Origin: Limnoperna fortunei
Taxonomy: Eukaryota > Mollusca > Bivalvia > Mytilida > Modiolidae
Length of the DNA stretch: 64,000 nucleotides
Direction: 5' to 3'
NCBI GenBank assembly: GCA_944474755.1
Contig: OX104112.1
Location: 83,093,756 to 83,157,755, forward strand
This document shows positions 11,410 to 22,899 of this stretch, piece by piece (positions within the stretch are counted from its first letter, which is position 1; every line of letters starts with the position of its first letter). The position numbers and the translations under genes are program-made. Under the pieces are notes generated by a model, which was given only the letters and a program-made list of their open reading frames with translations, had not been told where the DNA came from and searched no databases.

Positions 11410-12177
11410 GTAATTTAATGTTTCCAACTGTTGAAATTGTTGTAATTAATTTCTCTTTGTTTGGAGTATTTAAAGCTGTTACATAATCTGGGACCGGCCT
11501 AACTTTAATGTCATAATCATTAAAAAGAGGTTGGTTTCTAACTGACTTGACTTTTAAACCTTTGAATTGGTTGTAAACCTATGTTTAATTTTGCCGCTAA
11601 AGTATGAAAACAGGTAGATGTTGCCTAGCACTGTCAACTTTCTTTTGGAAATAAAATTACATAATATTTTGCTTTTCTGCCTTGAACAATAAAAGCCCCT
11701 TGCTGTGGAACTAATGTTTTCAAATCAACAATAAACCATGCCAAACTTTGTTGACTAGAATCAGAATAAAGAAAGGTTGTTCAACCACGGTTTTTTTTTC
11801 TACAATTATGTCATCGGTAATTAAAGGATTATTATCTTTGTTGACACCTTATTCAGTTATTTCAGCCTGTTCATCTCTTTGTTTAATAACTGAATTTTTA
11901 CTTTTCGGACAAGACATGCTTCCGGTAAACTTTTGTATTCTTTCCTTTCAATTATATTTTAAAAACTATTCTTCATGTTGAAGCTAAATGAATAATCTTT
12001 ACGAAACACTAACAATTATTTGACCGGGTGACGCATTTTGGAGAAATCTTGGTTCAAATCTGAAAATTTAATGTAGGCACAACCGCAACAAGATCTATTA
12101 AATACCTTCCAATTGCATTTTAAATTTTTGTTCTATGTTTACCCGTTTAGACCCCTTGGCCAAATCCGATGGAATTT
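11410..12177. other. No gene recognised
   Basis: AT-rich spacer. A 77-codon + frame at 11748-11981 has no motif. No repeats shared with other parts of the window were found. Confidence 0.35.
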
Positions 12178-12823
12178 CCGTAACCAATACGTATTAATCT
12201 GACACTAATCTAATTCAGCATGTTTTGTATATATTATATAGGACGACAAAGTTACTTGTCATACAGTCACAGTAAGTAAATTCTATACCAACATCTAAGC
12301 ATTGAGACAACCATATAATATATCTATCTTGCGGATATATCAGAGGATGTCCTTTGAGATGCTGTGATCGTCTGTCCTGCATACACGTTTAATTTATATA
12401 CATTAAAACGTGACACATTTGTCAAATAAATGATTTCGTCCCTGTCTCTCACACAACATCCTTCATACAGGTGTTATTAAAAAATACTTGTTAGTGTTCT
12501 TCTTATTTGTTGTCAAGTTTACCTGTTGTGATAAGACGGTTTAACTTTACATAGCTTTGTTTGGTTTATTCCCAAAACATCTACTAGGAAAATAAACGGT
12601 TTATTCACGATTCACTAACATTTGAAAAATTTTATTCGCGTTTTTCCAACATGAAATAAACAATGAAAGGGCTTGTTCAAATATGTTGTTGTAAGCAGTT
12701 TACAGTAAAACCTGGATATATCTAAAGTTTAAGGTAAAGTTATCATTAAAAAAAAGATTTTTTTTATTCTGTCTTCATATGACAAATAATAATAATTAAA
12801 GTGCAATTAAAGACCATGAACAC

Positions 12824-13257
12824 TTGTCAAATTATACACTTTATACACTTAATAGAGCAAACGTAAAAGTAGACGCCGTAATTCAAGCTATTAAGGTCCG
12901 ATGCCTTAATGAGGATACCCCAATAGCAGCAATATACGAAGAAAAGTGGCTAAATTTTGATCCACCGACTACATCGACAACAACTGGGACCATGAGGACG
13001 TCATTGCTGAATACCGACTTTAACGAACCACGCATGTAACTTACATGACCCGAAAGTAAAAGATGCCTAGACTTCCGAAACCCGATAACGGAAATGCACA
13101 GAAAATTCTTATGTTGTCGACTAACCGCCACTTGACCAACTTAGCAGCAGCCGATATCATTTATGGAGATGGTACCTTTTACACAGCACCAACCCAGTTC
13201 ACACAACTGTACATCGTCGAAAATAGAAAATACAGTAACATCGACCATAGTTTTTAG
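12824..13257 (+). pseudogene. MULE-type transposase relic (FLYWCH-associated), copy 1
   Basis: Two adjacent open stretches resemble the start of a Mutator-like transposase of the type that follows FLYWCH zinc fingers. The first (12824-13039) has 'KVDAVIQAIKVRCLNEDTPI', like the conserved 'K...A...IK.RA..E.TP...Y' block. The second (13063-13257) has 'DNGNAQKILMLSTNRHLTNL', then 'ADIIYGDGTFYTAP' and 'QLYIV', the block leading to the first catalytic Asp (DGTF). A stop and frame change separate them and the rest of the transposase is absent. Compared with the paralogue at 19240-19740, this copy has lost about 66 bp between them. Confidence 0.6.
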
Positions 13258-13931
13258 ACACTAAAGACTAGACTCATCAACCAGGATATTATCCTTTATC
13301 CTTCACGTGAACTCCGCCAGTAAATTTTTGTAAATAATGTTTTTGACTATGTTTAATAAATATAATGTTTTTATTTATGTTAAATAAATATAATTTTTCA
13401 ACTATGCTTAATACATATAATGTTTTAACCGTGTTTAATAAATGTGATAAATGTAATTACGTTGAATTTGTTATATGGGTATATCTTTTTTCCTTAGTGC
13501 TGTAATTCAATTAAATAAATGATATTCTATATTCTGTCTTTATTGCTTACAAAAGATTTAGGGTGTTCAATAGAAATTTTAAAAAATTAGATAATTAAAT
13601 GAAAATTGTTGTAAATGCTTGCTATGTCCTTACCAGTGAATCATCTATGACATTTTTTCATTGGATAGCTAATTAACCAATAAAAAAATGTGTTTACAAT
13701 TTAATATTTTAAAATTATTGTGATCAGAGGAAAATAACCAAATTTGAAATCAGTGTTATTTTTTTACAATGGGAGATATCTCGAATTTATTTACCACATC
13801 AGTTATTTTATAGTATGTTTCCAAAAAAGTACACAATTCTGTTTAGAAGGTCAGTTGAACAGCCTACAAGATTGAGTTAAACATGTTTTATTGTCTAATA
13901 CCTATTCACGTTTCTCCAACCTGAAATATCA

Positions 13932-13935
13932 CATG

Positions 13936-13968
<33 letters not shown>

Positions 13969-14462
13969 GGTGTTTAACGCCCGAGCAGCAATATTTCAGC
14001 TATATTCAGGCAATGAACATGAAATGGTTGATAAAATGAACATGAAATGATGATGAATGAAAATGGGATGGGACACAAGGAAAAATAGGGGTAACGGATT
14101 TTAGATTGCCACTGGCAAATGTGAGGGTGGATAGGGTCGGGCAATTTAGCCTCCTGTAGCGGGATCGAAATCCCTACTCATAGCGAATACTACAGCAGCG
14201 TTCTTTAACATGCGAGGAACATGGCATTTTTCCCAACACGGTGCACTAATATGGTTTGCGGTCAGGTTTTCCGTATTATGGCCTGACAACCCCAGGGGTA
14301 CCCCATTCAACCACCTGGGGCACACATCCCAGTCGGTCTTTAGGCAAAGCGACCTGACACGCCGGTCAGGGTACTGGGCGCTATTTAGTCGCCTTTTACG
14401 ACAAGCTAGCGCGACTGCGGTCTATTCTTTTAGCCACCCGGATCCCGCACGGGGCAATATCA
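13932..14462 (+). mobile_element. SINE-like insertion with target-site duplication
   Basis: 531 bp present here but absent from the paralogous site at 20214-20225. It is flanked by the 7-bp duplication AATATCA (13925-13931 and 14456-14462). It starts with a GATT microsatellite and a 'gtgtttaacgcc...atttcagctat' part. It ends with a GC-richer tail domain ('gtcgccttttacgacaagc', 'ccacccggatcccgcacggg') typical of repeats widespread in mollusc genomes, perhaps of the MetaSINE type (from memory, not checked). It reads like a SINE in reverse orientation. An open frame at 14210-14608 falls mostly inside it and is not a gene. Confidence 0.8.
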
Positions 14463-14903
14463 AATGTTGGAGGAACGTGAACATGCCAAATAAACATATT
14501 ATTAAGAAATGGGGATTAAGAGGCCAGTTTAAGGGTATGCATTTTTTTACCTACCTGATAAATTCATATGATTTAAAAATGAAATATGAACACAATTGTA
14601 GTTTTTAAGAAATGTAAATGTCTTTATAATAACAGGATTTAGTTGGCATTTTTGTCGCTTCCCAATTGAAAAAGTATGTTCAACAGAAAATTTAATGAAA
14701 TATATATAAACAATATGTACCTTAAACTGTAAAAGATTATTAATATTAAATCATATATAATAATCAACTAAAATTAGTTCCACTCTCATAAATTTTTACA
14801 ATAAATTTGAAGTAATTAATAAATTAGTAAATAAATCCCACATCACCACCAGTTTAACTAATTGATTATTTTACTCAAATTGATATCCATTGTCTTAATC
14901 AGG

Positions 14904-15489
14904 TAGCATCCCAGATTTCCGATAACCAAATTGCCGAATCCCATATTGCCGAGTCCAGTTAGCCGATTTCAAAATGTAAACTATATGTTATTAATGATTT
15001 TAGAAATCATGTTTTGCCAAGAAATTGTTTGTTAATATATCGATTTCCTAGAATTAGTTTCATGATCTTCGTACAGTTTCGTTTATATACGTAATTATTT
15101 AAATAATATTAACATCAGCTTGTGTTGCGAAAACACAAGAAAAGGTTTTCAGTTACACAAAACTAATCATATTTTTACAATCGGTAACACATGTTATTGC
15201 CGAACAATAAATGCATTTTAAAATAAATATAATGACCTGATTATTAATTAACTTACATTCAATTGGTAAAAACACAGTACTCTATAATGATTATTTTAAA
15301 AAGTTGTTTTAAAATATCACTTAAAATTATCAATTTAAAATTCGAAATTTTTTGTTATTAATTAACTTTTTTTTCACTAAATAGACACTTTAGATTAGAA
15401 CGATCAAACTGACAATTCAAAATGACCAAATAATCACTTTACAACAATCAAATTGACTATTTACTCTATAGATTCCTTGTAAATTAAAA
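14904..15489. mobile_element. TIR element lacking its right end
   Basis: Same element as 20663-21431: the left terminus has the spaced TTGCCGAATCC-like repeats ('attgccgaatcccatattgc'). The right terminal repeat is gone, cut off where the LINE fragment begins at 15490. Confidence 0.7.
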
Positions 15490-16216
15490 CTGTGACGCGG
15501 GATACACGCGGTCAACAAGTACCTGCAGGCAGTTGCAAAGGCTTTTCTCGCGACGCTGAAAAGAGAGAATCCACGATAGTTGTTGCAGTTACTGGGTCGC
15601 ATTTATTCTTATAGAGTATGTATTGGGATATTGTTCCCTCTTCCTAGCACTGTGGAAAAGCTCATGGAGATGTACAAGAAGGGTGCTCTCTTTTGCGGCC
15701 TTCATAACCTATTGTTGGATTCCGTCACGGCCTGGTGCTTTCCACCTGGACAGCGAGGTAATGGCCTTACTAAGCTCATTGATGGTGGGTGAGGAGTCGA
15801 AGTCTTCATGGTGAGCAGTAGTGTGGTCTTCTCTATAGCTGTGTCGGTGACGACATTCCCTCTAGAGTACAGCTCCCTGTAGTGATCAACCAATCTCTCC
15901 ATCTGCCCGCCTCGGTCCTTGATGATGTCTCCAGAGGTTGACTTGAGAGGTGACACTTGGTCCAAATGCTGTCTTCATCCCCTCCTACATGGCACGGGTG
16001 TTTCTGGCGTCTGTAGAGGTCTGGATGTTACTTCAGCCATCCATCCAGTAGTCGTTAGCGCAACTACGGGAGACCCTCATGGCGTTGTTGCGGGCTTCTC
16101 TGTAGGCGACAAGTGTTTTATCGCAGAGCTTCCTCTTGTACATGAGAAGAGCAGCATCCATGGCGGCTAAAGCAGGCTCCATGTTTTCCATCCCAGCCTT
16201 GAGCCAGTTCTCGTTC
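15490..16216 (-). mobile_element. LINE fragment (linker and start of RT), minus strand
   Basis: This stretch is GC-richer than its surroundings. On the minus strand it reads, in changing frames: 'ALLMYKRKLCDKTLVAYREA', then 'LKSTSGDIIKDRGGQMERLV' and 'HYRELYS', then 'LPRCPGGKHQ', then 'CNNYRGFSLFSVARKAFA'. This is the order linker, 'W..HF..LL/YS', 'GKAPG.DG', 'C.NYRGISLLS..GK', as in jockey/CR1-like LINEs. Several frameshifts are visible, and the palm domain and 3' end are missing. The right boundary is sharp at 16217, where sequence homologous to 1461 starts. Confidence 0.7.
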
Positions 16217-16921
16217 TCTACACCAAAAACCAATAGACAGCTTTAAAGCCTCTACTGCAATAGGCACACAGACTAGTTATTAGAGAATATCTTATTTGGA
16301 GCTCCTTTAACTCCTGATATATATTTATTGAATTTCAACTGTACATTAATTAATTGAGGGAACAGACATATGAATCTGAATGTTCATGGTGGGGGGGGGG
16401 GGGAATTAACATTTCCCTTATACTAAATATTTCTTGTTAGCTTTTTAACATATAATACTTAAATTTGACAAAAATAGTTTTCCGTCATAGTTATTGAGAA
16501 ATAACAAGGTACCTATTCAGTGTGTAGTTAAAATGTGCGAAGGTACATGATATGTGTATTCAGTGTATGGATAAAGTCATTACATAACATTTCATGACCC
16601 GGTCAGAATGCTGGGTTACATTTTGTACGTTTCCAGTATATGTAAGTAATTCATCTCATCGCAATTTGTGATAAAACAATATGTAAGACATAATAGACTT
16701 TAAATATTAATAATCAAAACTACAACAAAGTAGAAGACGTAATAGAGTTTAAAATATCAATCATCAGATAAACTACACGCATACATTTATATTATAGGTT
16801 AAAGTTGATGTAAGTAGTTTTTGTTATACCCAAAAAGATATAGAAACACTATTTTTCATTATTAAGGATGAAATATATAAACTATGATCAACTATGTTGT
16901 CGGATCGATATACTTATGGCA
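16217..16921. repeat. Copy of 1461-2222
   Basis: 'acaccaaaaaccaatagaca' (16217) matches 1461. The match runs through 'tgaggggaacagacat'-like sequence, the G run at 16391-16405 (shorter, 'ggtaggggg', at 1630), 'tcattt catgacc' and 'tgttgtcggat...tacttatggcag', ending at 16921. It is followed directly by the 8938 block, so about 6.7 kb present in copy 1, including the M28 exon, is missing here. Confidence 0.85.
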
Positions 16922-17510
16922 GCAAGAAAACACCAACGTCTATATGAAACTTAGGAGTTATGCTCGGTGATCTGGATGGTTATGCGTTTCCTTTGTGCTT
17001 CAGAAACGACACCCTTCGTATATGCTTTAGTCATATATAGATCTTAGATGGCTCAACTTAGATACAAAACACACAGTTTCTTCGGAAAAAGCATTGACGA
17101 ATTTCTTACCTTCGATCAGCGCTATTTATCTTTAAAAAAATAGTTTTATTTTATTCGACGCCGATGATATACAATGATTTTGTCCAATTCGTCGGTATGA
17201 ACACTTACACATCATCAAAGCTATTTAACGGAAGCATTTTTGCCAAGAGATATTAAGATTGAACGAGGATGAAGGGGTCGTCTTGAGAAATGTATATTCA
17301 TACGCAGGTGATTTTTTACCACTTCGATATTAAAGCGTGTCCCTGTTGGACTCCCTTACCTAGCGAACCAGATGCCCTAAATTCCTTTTGACAGTATCTA
17401 ACGCTATTTAATGCAAGCATTTATTGTTAAGTTTAATTGAAGATTGAAAGAGCATGAAGAAGTCGTCTAGAGTTATGCATATTCACAGGTGTGTGATTTT
17501 TTACTAGTGT
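16922..17510. repeat. Copy of 8938-9175 plus diverged tandem units
   Basis: The first part matches 8938-9175. From about 17150 it carries two or three units of the repeat family at 9180-10085 ('gtccctgttggactccctta', 'tttgacagtatctaa', 'gattgaaagagcatgaag'). Noncoding. Confidence 0.75.
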
Positions 17511-18056
17511 CTACCCATCCCGAAGTAAAAAATCCCGCAATAGTAAAATGGGTGCGTTCGTGGACGTCGCGGACGTCGCAGAGGGCACCCGAACTTAACA
17601 GATTTACAGTAAAACCTTGATCGTAGTTTTGTGTTTTCTTCACCGCTAGGAATGCAAAATGTTGATTTTATTAAACACAAGAATATTTGTGGATATTATG
17701 TTACGTGACTAAGCTTTATATTACCACGGAGATAGCTTTATTCTTTGTTTCCAAGGGAGACCGTCGTCGTATATGGACGTATATTGATTGATGCACAATC
17801 GTGTGAATAAAAAAATTGCTTATTAAAGGACGACGCAATTGACTGTAATCGGAGCATGTTGAAGATTATTTCACGAGGTTTCTGATTGATTTCAAAGAAT
17901 TTTTCATTCCATACTAAGTACACGTGGTCCGAGAAGAAGACAAAAAAAATCATGCCGGAATTTCGTATCGCCTCAGTTAAAATCCATTGTAGAATGGTAG
18001 TAAATTCAAACACTCATGCAAAGGATTTATAACACAAAAACGCCTTAAAGTCATAT
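17511..18056. other. Unassigned stretch
   Basis: Contains a short GC-rich direct repeat ('gtggacgtcgcggacgtcgc', 17565) and a 91-codon minus-strand open frame (17738-18013) with no recognised motif. I cannot assign either. Confidence 0.3.
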
Positions 18057-18560
18057 GGCATGGTGTGAGATATGGCTAGGCTTTTTCGCTTATATAGGTA
18101 TAAATGAAGAGTACATGTATGCATACGCAGGGTACAAGCCGATTTGTGGCCTAAGGTATATTAAAATGTTGTCAGTTTTTCAAAGTCTACCAATGTTAGC
18201 GTTACGAAAGGGAGGGGTAGGCTCTTTGAAAAAAATATGGCATGGTGTGAAACGGGGCTAGCTAGGCCTTCTCGCTCATAGGTATAAATGAAGAGTACAT
18301 GTAGGCCTAATTAGGGTAGAAGCCGATTTCTGGCCTAAGGTATATTAAAATGTTGTCAGTCTTTCAAAGTCTACCAATGTTAGCATTACGAAAGGGGGTG
18401 GGGGTGGGATAGGCTCTTTGAAAGAAATATGGCATGGTGTGAGATGGAGCTAGGCTTTCTCGATCATGGATTTAAATAAAGAGTACATGTAGGCCTAATC
18501 AGGGTAGAAGCCCGATTTGTAACCTAAGGTCAATTAAAATGTTGTCAATCTTTCAAAGTC
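18057..18560. repeat. Tandem repeat, about 185 bp x 2.8
   Basis: Three units each begin 'atggcatggtgtgagat' or a close variant (about 18057, 18239, 18429). They share 'gaagagtacatgta', 'ggcctaaggtatattaaaat' and 'tcaaagtctaccaatgtta', and end in a G-rich stretch with 'taggctctttgaaa'. Noncoding. Confidence 0.85.
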
Positions 18561-18617
18561 GACCATATAAATTGTAGACATACACATAGTACGTGTGTAC
18601 TAGCGTGTGACGATGGA

Positions 18618-21289
18618 ATTTAAGTAACCAATATGTATTAATCTGACAGTAATCTAATTCAACATTTTGTGTATATATTATATAGGATGACAAAGTTCCT
18701 TGTCATACAGTCACAGTAAGTCAATTATATACCAACATCTAAGCATTTGACAACCATATAATATACTTTTTTAGCGGATATATCAGAGGATGTCCTTTGA
18801 GATGTGGTCATCGTACGTCCTGCATACATGTTTAATTTATATACATTAAAACGTGACAGATTTGTCAAATAAATGATTTCGTCCCTTTCTCTCACACAAC
18901 ATCCTTCATACAGGTGTTATTAAAAAATACTTGTTAGTGTTCTTCTTATTTGTTGTCAAGTTTACCTGTTGTGATACGACGGTTTAACTTTACATAGCTT
19001 TGCTTGGTTTATTCCCAAAACGTCTACTAGGAAAATAAACGGTTTATTCACGATTCACTGACATTTGAAAAGTTTTATGAAATGTCTATGGAAGGGCTTG
19101 TTCAAATATGTTGTTGTAAGCAGTTTAAGGTAAAGTTATTATTACAAAAAAGATTTTTTTTATTCTGTCTTCATATGATAAATAAATAAAAATTAAATTA
19201 CCGGTAATACAACCAATTTTTAAATAATTAAAGTGCAATTAAAGACCATGAGCACTTGTCAATTATACACTTTATACACTTAATATCGCAAACGTAAAAG
19301 TAGACGCCGTAATTCAAGCTATTAAGATCCGATGCCTTAATGAGGCTACCCCAATACCAGCAATATACGAAGAAAAGTGACTCAATTTTGATCCATCGAC
19401 TACATCGATAACAGCTGGGACCATGAGGACGTCATTGCTGAACACCGACATTAACGAACCACGCATGTAACTTACATGACCCGAAAGAAAAAGATGCCTA
19501 GACTTCCGAAACCCGACAAGACATTCAACTAGCGGAATCCAACACAGACACAGGCAGGGGAAAGATGGCTATTAGCCGATAACGGAAATGCACAGAAAAT
19601 TCTTATGTTGTCGACTAACCGCCACTTGACCAACTTAGCAGCAGCCGATATATGGAGATGGTACCTTTTACACAGCACCAACCCAGTTTTCACAACTGTA
19701 CATCGTCCAAAACAGAAAATACAGTAACATCGACCATAGTTTTTAGACACTATAGACTAGAATGGTCAACCAGGATATTATCCTTTATCCTTTACATGAA
19801 CTCCGCCAGTAAATGTTTGTAAATAATAATTTTGACTATGTTTAATAAATATAATGTTTTTATTTATGTTAAATAAATATAATGTTTTATTTATGTTAAA
19901 TAAATAAAATGTTTTATTTATGTTAAATAAATATAATGTTTTTATTTATGTTCAATAAATATAATTTTTCAACTATGTTTAATACATATAATCTTTTAAC
20001 CGTGTTTAATAAATGTAATAAATGTAACTACGTTGAATTTGTTATATGGGTATATCTTTTTTCTTAGTGCTGTAATTCAATTAAATAAATGCTATTCTAT
20101 ATTCTGTCTTTATTGCTTACAAAAGATTGAGTTAAACATGTTTTACTGTAGTCATAATTGTAGGTAACATTAATACAGTTTGTCTAATACCTATTCACGT
20201 TTCTCCAACCTGAAATATCAAATGTTGGAGGAACGTGAACATACCAAATAAACATATTATTAAGAAATGGGGATTAAGAGGCCAGTTAAAGGGTATGCAT
20301 TTTTTTTACTTACCTGAAAAATTCATATGATTTAAAAATAAAATATGAACACAATTGTAGTTTTTAAACAAAATTTAATGTCTTTATAATAACAGGATTT
20401 AGTTGACATTTTTGTCGCTTCCCAATAGAAAAAGTATGTTCAACAGAAAATTTAAATGAAATATATAACCAATATGTACCTTAAACTGTTAAAGATTATT
20501 AATATTAAATCATATATAATAATCAACTAAAATTAGTTCCACTCTCATAAATTTTTATAATAAATTTGGAGTAAATAATAAATTAGTAAATAAATCCCAC
20601 ATCACCACCAGTTTAACTAATTGATGATTTTACTCAAATTGATATCCATTGTCTAAATCAGGTAGCATCCCAGATTGCCGATGACCAAATTGCCGAATCC
20701 CATATTGCCGAGTCCAGTTAGCCGATTTCAAAATTTAAACTATATGTTATTAATGATTTTAGAAATCATGTTTTGCCGAGAAATTGTTTGTTAATATATC
20801 GATTTCCTAGAATTAGTTTCATGATCTTTGTACAGTTTCGTTTATATACGTAATTATTTAAATAATATTAACATCAGCTTGTGTTGCGAAAACACAAGAA
20901 AAAGTTTTCATATACACCAAACTAATCATATTTTTACTATCGGTAACACATTTTATTGCCGAACAATAAATGCATTTTAAAATAAATATAATGACCTGAT
21001 TATTAATTAACATACATTCAATTGGTAAAAACAGAGTACTCTATAATGATTATTTTTAAAATTGTTTTAAAATATCTCTTAAAATTATCAATTTAAAATT
21101 CGAAATTTGTTATAAATTAACGTTTTTTTTCATGCAATAAACACTTTAGATTAGAACGATCAAACTGACAATTCAAAATGACCAAATCATCACTTTACAG
21201 CGATCAAATTGACAATTCAAAATGACCAAATCATCACTTTACAACAATCAAATTGACTATTTACTCTATAGTTTCCGTGTAAATTAAAA
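18618..21289. repeat. Segmental duplication block, copy 2
   Basis: Counterpart of 12178-15489. It preserves the uninterrupted site for the 13932 insertion (20214-20225) and a longer MULE relic. It also has a local expansion of 25-28-bp 'ttatttatgttaaataaata' units at 19845-19975, about twice as many as at 13330-13440. Confidence 0.9.
19240..19740 (+). pseudogene. MULE-type transposase relic, copy 2
   Basis: Parallel to 12824-13257 but it keeps about 66 bp lost there (19517-19583, with 'gcaggggaaagatggctatt'), which fits the Trp-rich stretch preceding the 'LLADNG' block. It has an in-frame stop (19378), a lost base pair group near 19650 and further stops. Not functional. Confidence 0.55.
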
Positions 21290-21431
21290 AATTTTTTTAT
21301 AACTTGTAAGTTATTCCTGAAATAAAAAATATTTTAGCATAAATTTTTTTGACAATTTGTGAATCGGCAAAATGGACTCGGCAAATTGGGAGTCGACAAT
21401 TTTGGATTCGGTAATCTGGCATGGAATCCTT
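20663..21431. mobile_element. Non-autonomous TIR element with subterminal repeats
   Basis: The ends are about 65-bp inverted repeats. The left has 'agattgccgatgaccaaatt', then 'ccgaatcccatattgccgag' and 'agccgattt'. The right has 'gaatcggcaaaatggactcg' then 'attcggtaatctgg'. Each end contains three or four spaced copies of TTGCCGA.TCC, which looks like a transposase binding array. The inside is AT-rich and noncoding. A second copy lacking the right end lies at 14904. Confidence 0.75.
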
Positions 21432-21968
21432 AAATGTCATCTCTTGATATGCCAACCCAAACACAGAGCTGTACAACTCAGTAAGACATTACACAATAGA
21501 TACAAGTAGCAGTTGTTGGAACCATTAGACTAATGTAGCCGCGGGTTCTCTGGCCTAATACATAGACAAGATCCAGGATTCGTAGTGTTTTTATTATGAC
21601 AAATTTCCCCTAAAACATATAACAAAACATGTTCAAAGCACGTGACATAACAAAATCACATTCACATAAAACGCAAATACAAACGAATGAAAATTGCTAT
21701 TGATCAATTTGACAAGTGATCAGTATGATAAAAAAAATATACATTACACATGAATATGCAATTTCTATTTCTATGAAACTGCTTCTCATTAATATACATG
21801 TACATCGCGTGAAGCTTACATTATTAAGCACACTCATATAGAGCCCCAATAACAATAACAACAGGTAAAATAAACATACTACAGTACACACAACGTATAC
21901 AATTACAAGTGAACACTGCTTACCCTGTATGTGGTACAAAGGGCCACTGAAGCGTTCTAACAAACTAT
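21432..21968. other. No gene recognised
   Basis: Spacer between the TIR element and the LTR retrotransposon. An 88-codon minus frame (21697-21963) is hydrophobic and low-complexity. I see no splice sites or motifs that support it. Confidence 0.35.
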
Positions 21969-22740
21969 TGACTGCTACTGGTGTGTCTGTATAAAATAAA
22001 ATACCTTCATGAGTCCATTTGTAGAACTACGCCAATCCTAATACATATACAATAAAATAAAACTTTACTCGAGAGCACAATTAATTTATATGTTTCGAGC
22101 CATAATCTATAAAAATTAGTTACTTAAATTTTAACCGAAAAGTTAATAAAAATTTTATTTATTTCTAAGTTTATTTCTAAAATCATCGGAACTTTGTTTA
22201 AATCGTTAAATAGTTTAAACACTCAAATTGCAAAGAATGCTAACCCCCAAAATATTAAGAGAATGACTTCATAATGTTAATTAGTAAGAAATGGAAAATG
22301 AACCAACCTGAATATGAAAATCCAAGATTCACAAACAGAATAGTCTCAATTTGCATCAGATACCATACAACAATTTCAACAGCAACTTATGTCATCACCT
22401 CTTCTTTTTTTAAGAATAACCAGTCTGCCCAGTTCAACCCAGAAAACATTTATATAAGGACCTCTGACCAAAGAAACTAACCAATCAGATACATAAACTT
22501 TTCCCACCTAAACTGACCAACGAAACTGACCAATCGTAAATACAGAATTTTCCCTCCTAAAGTGACCATTACCAATAGAGGCTCTACACGGGTTTATTTA
22601 AGTAGAATAAATAGAACAGACAATTTACTGTAAAATATTTTATTAAGCTCTGTAATGAGTTTAGAATAAAACACCTATATATATATATATATATATTCAT
22701 ACTTTATTAACACATTTATAATAAAACAATGACTGCCACA
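21969..22740 (-). repeat. 3' LTR of the gypsy element
   Basis: Bounded on the + strand by 'tgactgctactgg' and 'aatgactgccaca'. It differs from the other LTR at about ten places by eye (single bases, TA-repeat length, one CT), so the pair is roughly 99 percent identical. A TATAAGG-like box ('atttatataaggacctctga', 22450) and a TA microsatellite (22677) lie inside. Confidence 0.9.
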
Positions 22741-22899
22741 TACTCCCCCTGGCTGTTAAATGACGTCCCTGTCATTTCAGAAGGCTGAAAAGAAAACAAA
22801 ATCTACGTTATAAAATAAAACATTAAATGTATGAACAAATTAAAAGCAAATAACCTATTCACTGGTGATGACAGAAAGTAATGCCTGACCAGCCTGTTT

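Larger units (their letters stand above)
12178..15489. repeat. Segmental duplication block, copy 1 (copy 2 at 18618-21289)
   Basis: Runs in parallel with 18618-21289 almost base for base. It starts at 'gtaaccaatacgtattaatc' (12179) against 'gtaaccaatatgtattaatc' (18632), and the two diverge sharply after 'aaattaaaa' (15489 and 21289). Main differences: a 531-bp SINE-like insert here (13932-14462), a deletion of roughly 66 bp here inside the MULE relic, extra AT-rich tandem units in copy 2, and a 45-bp tandem duplication in copy 2 (about 21165-21255). A LINE fragment replaces the right end here. Confidence 0.9.

Noticed and set aside
14210..14608. 132-codon ORF on the + strand
   Set aside because: It lies mostly inside the SINE-like insertion at 13932-14462, and the codons cross the insertion border.
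17738..18013. 91-codon minus-strand ORF
   Set aside because: No recognisable motif, splice site or neighbour; the composition fits a chance ORF.
21697..21963. 88-codon hydrophobic minus-strand ORF beside the LTR
   Set aside because: Low-complexity Leu/Ile-rich reading of AT-rich DNA with no supporting features.
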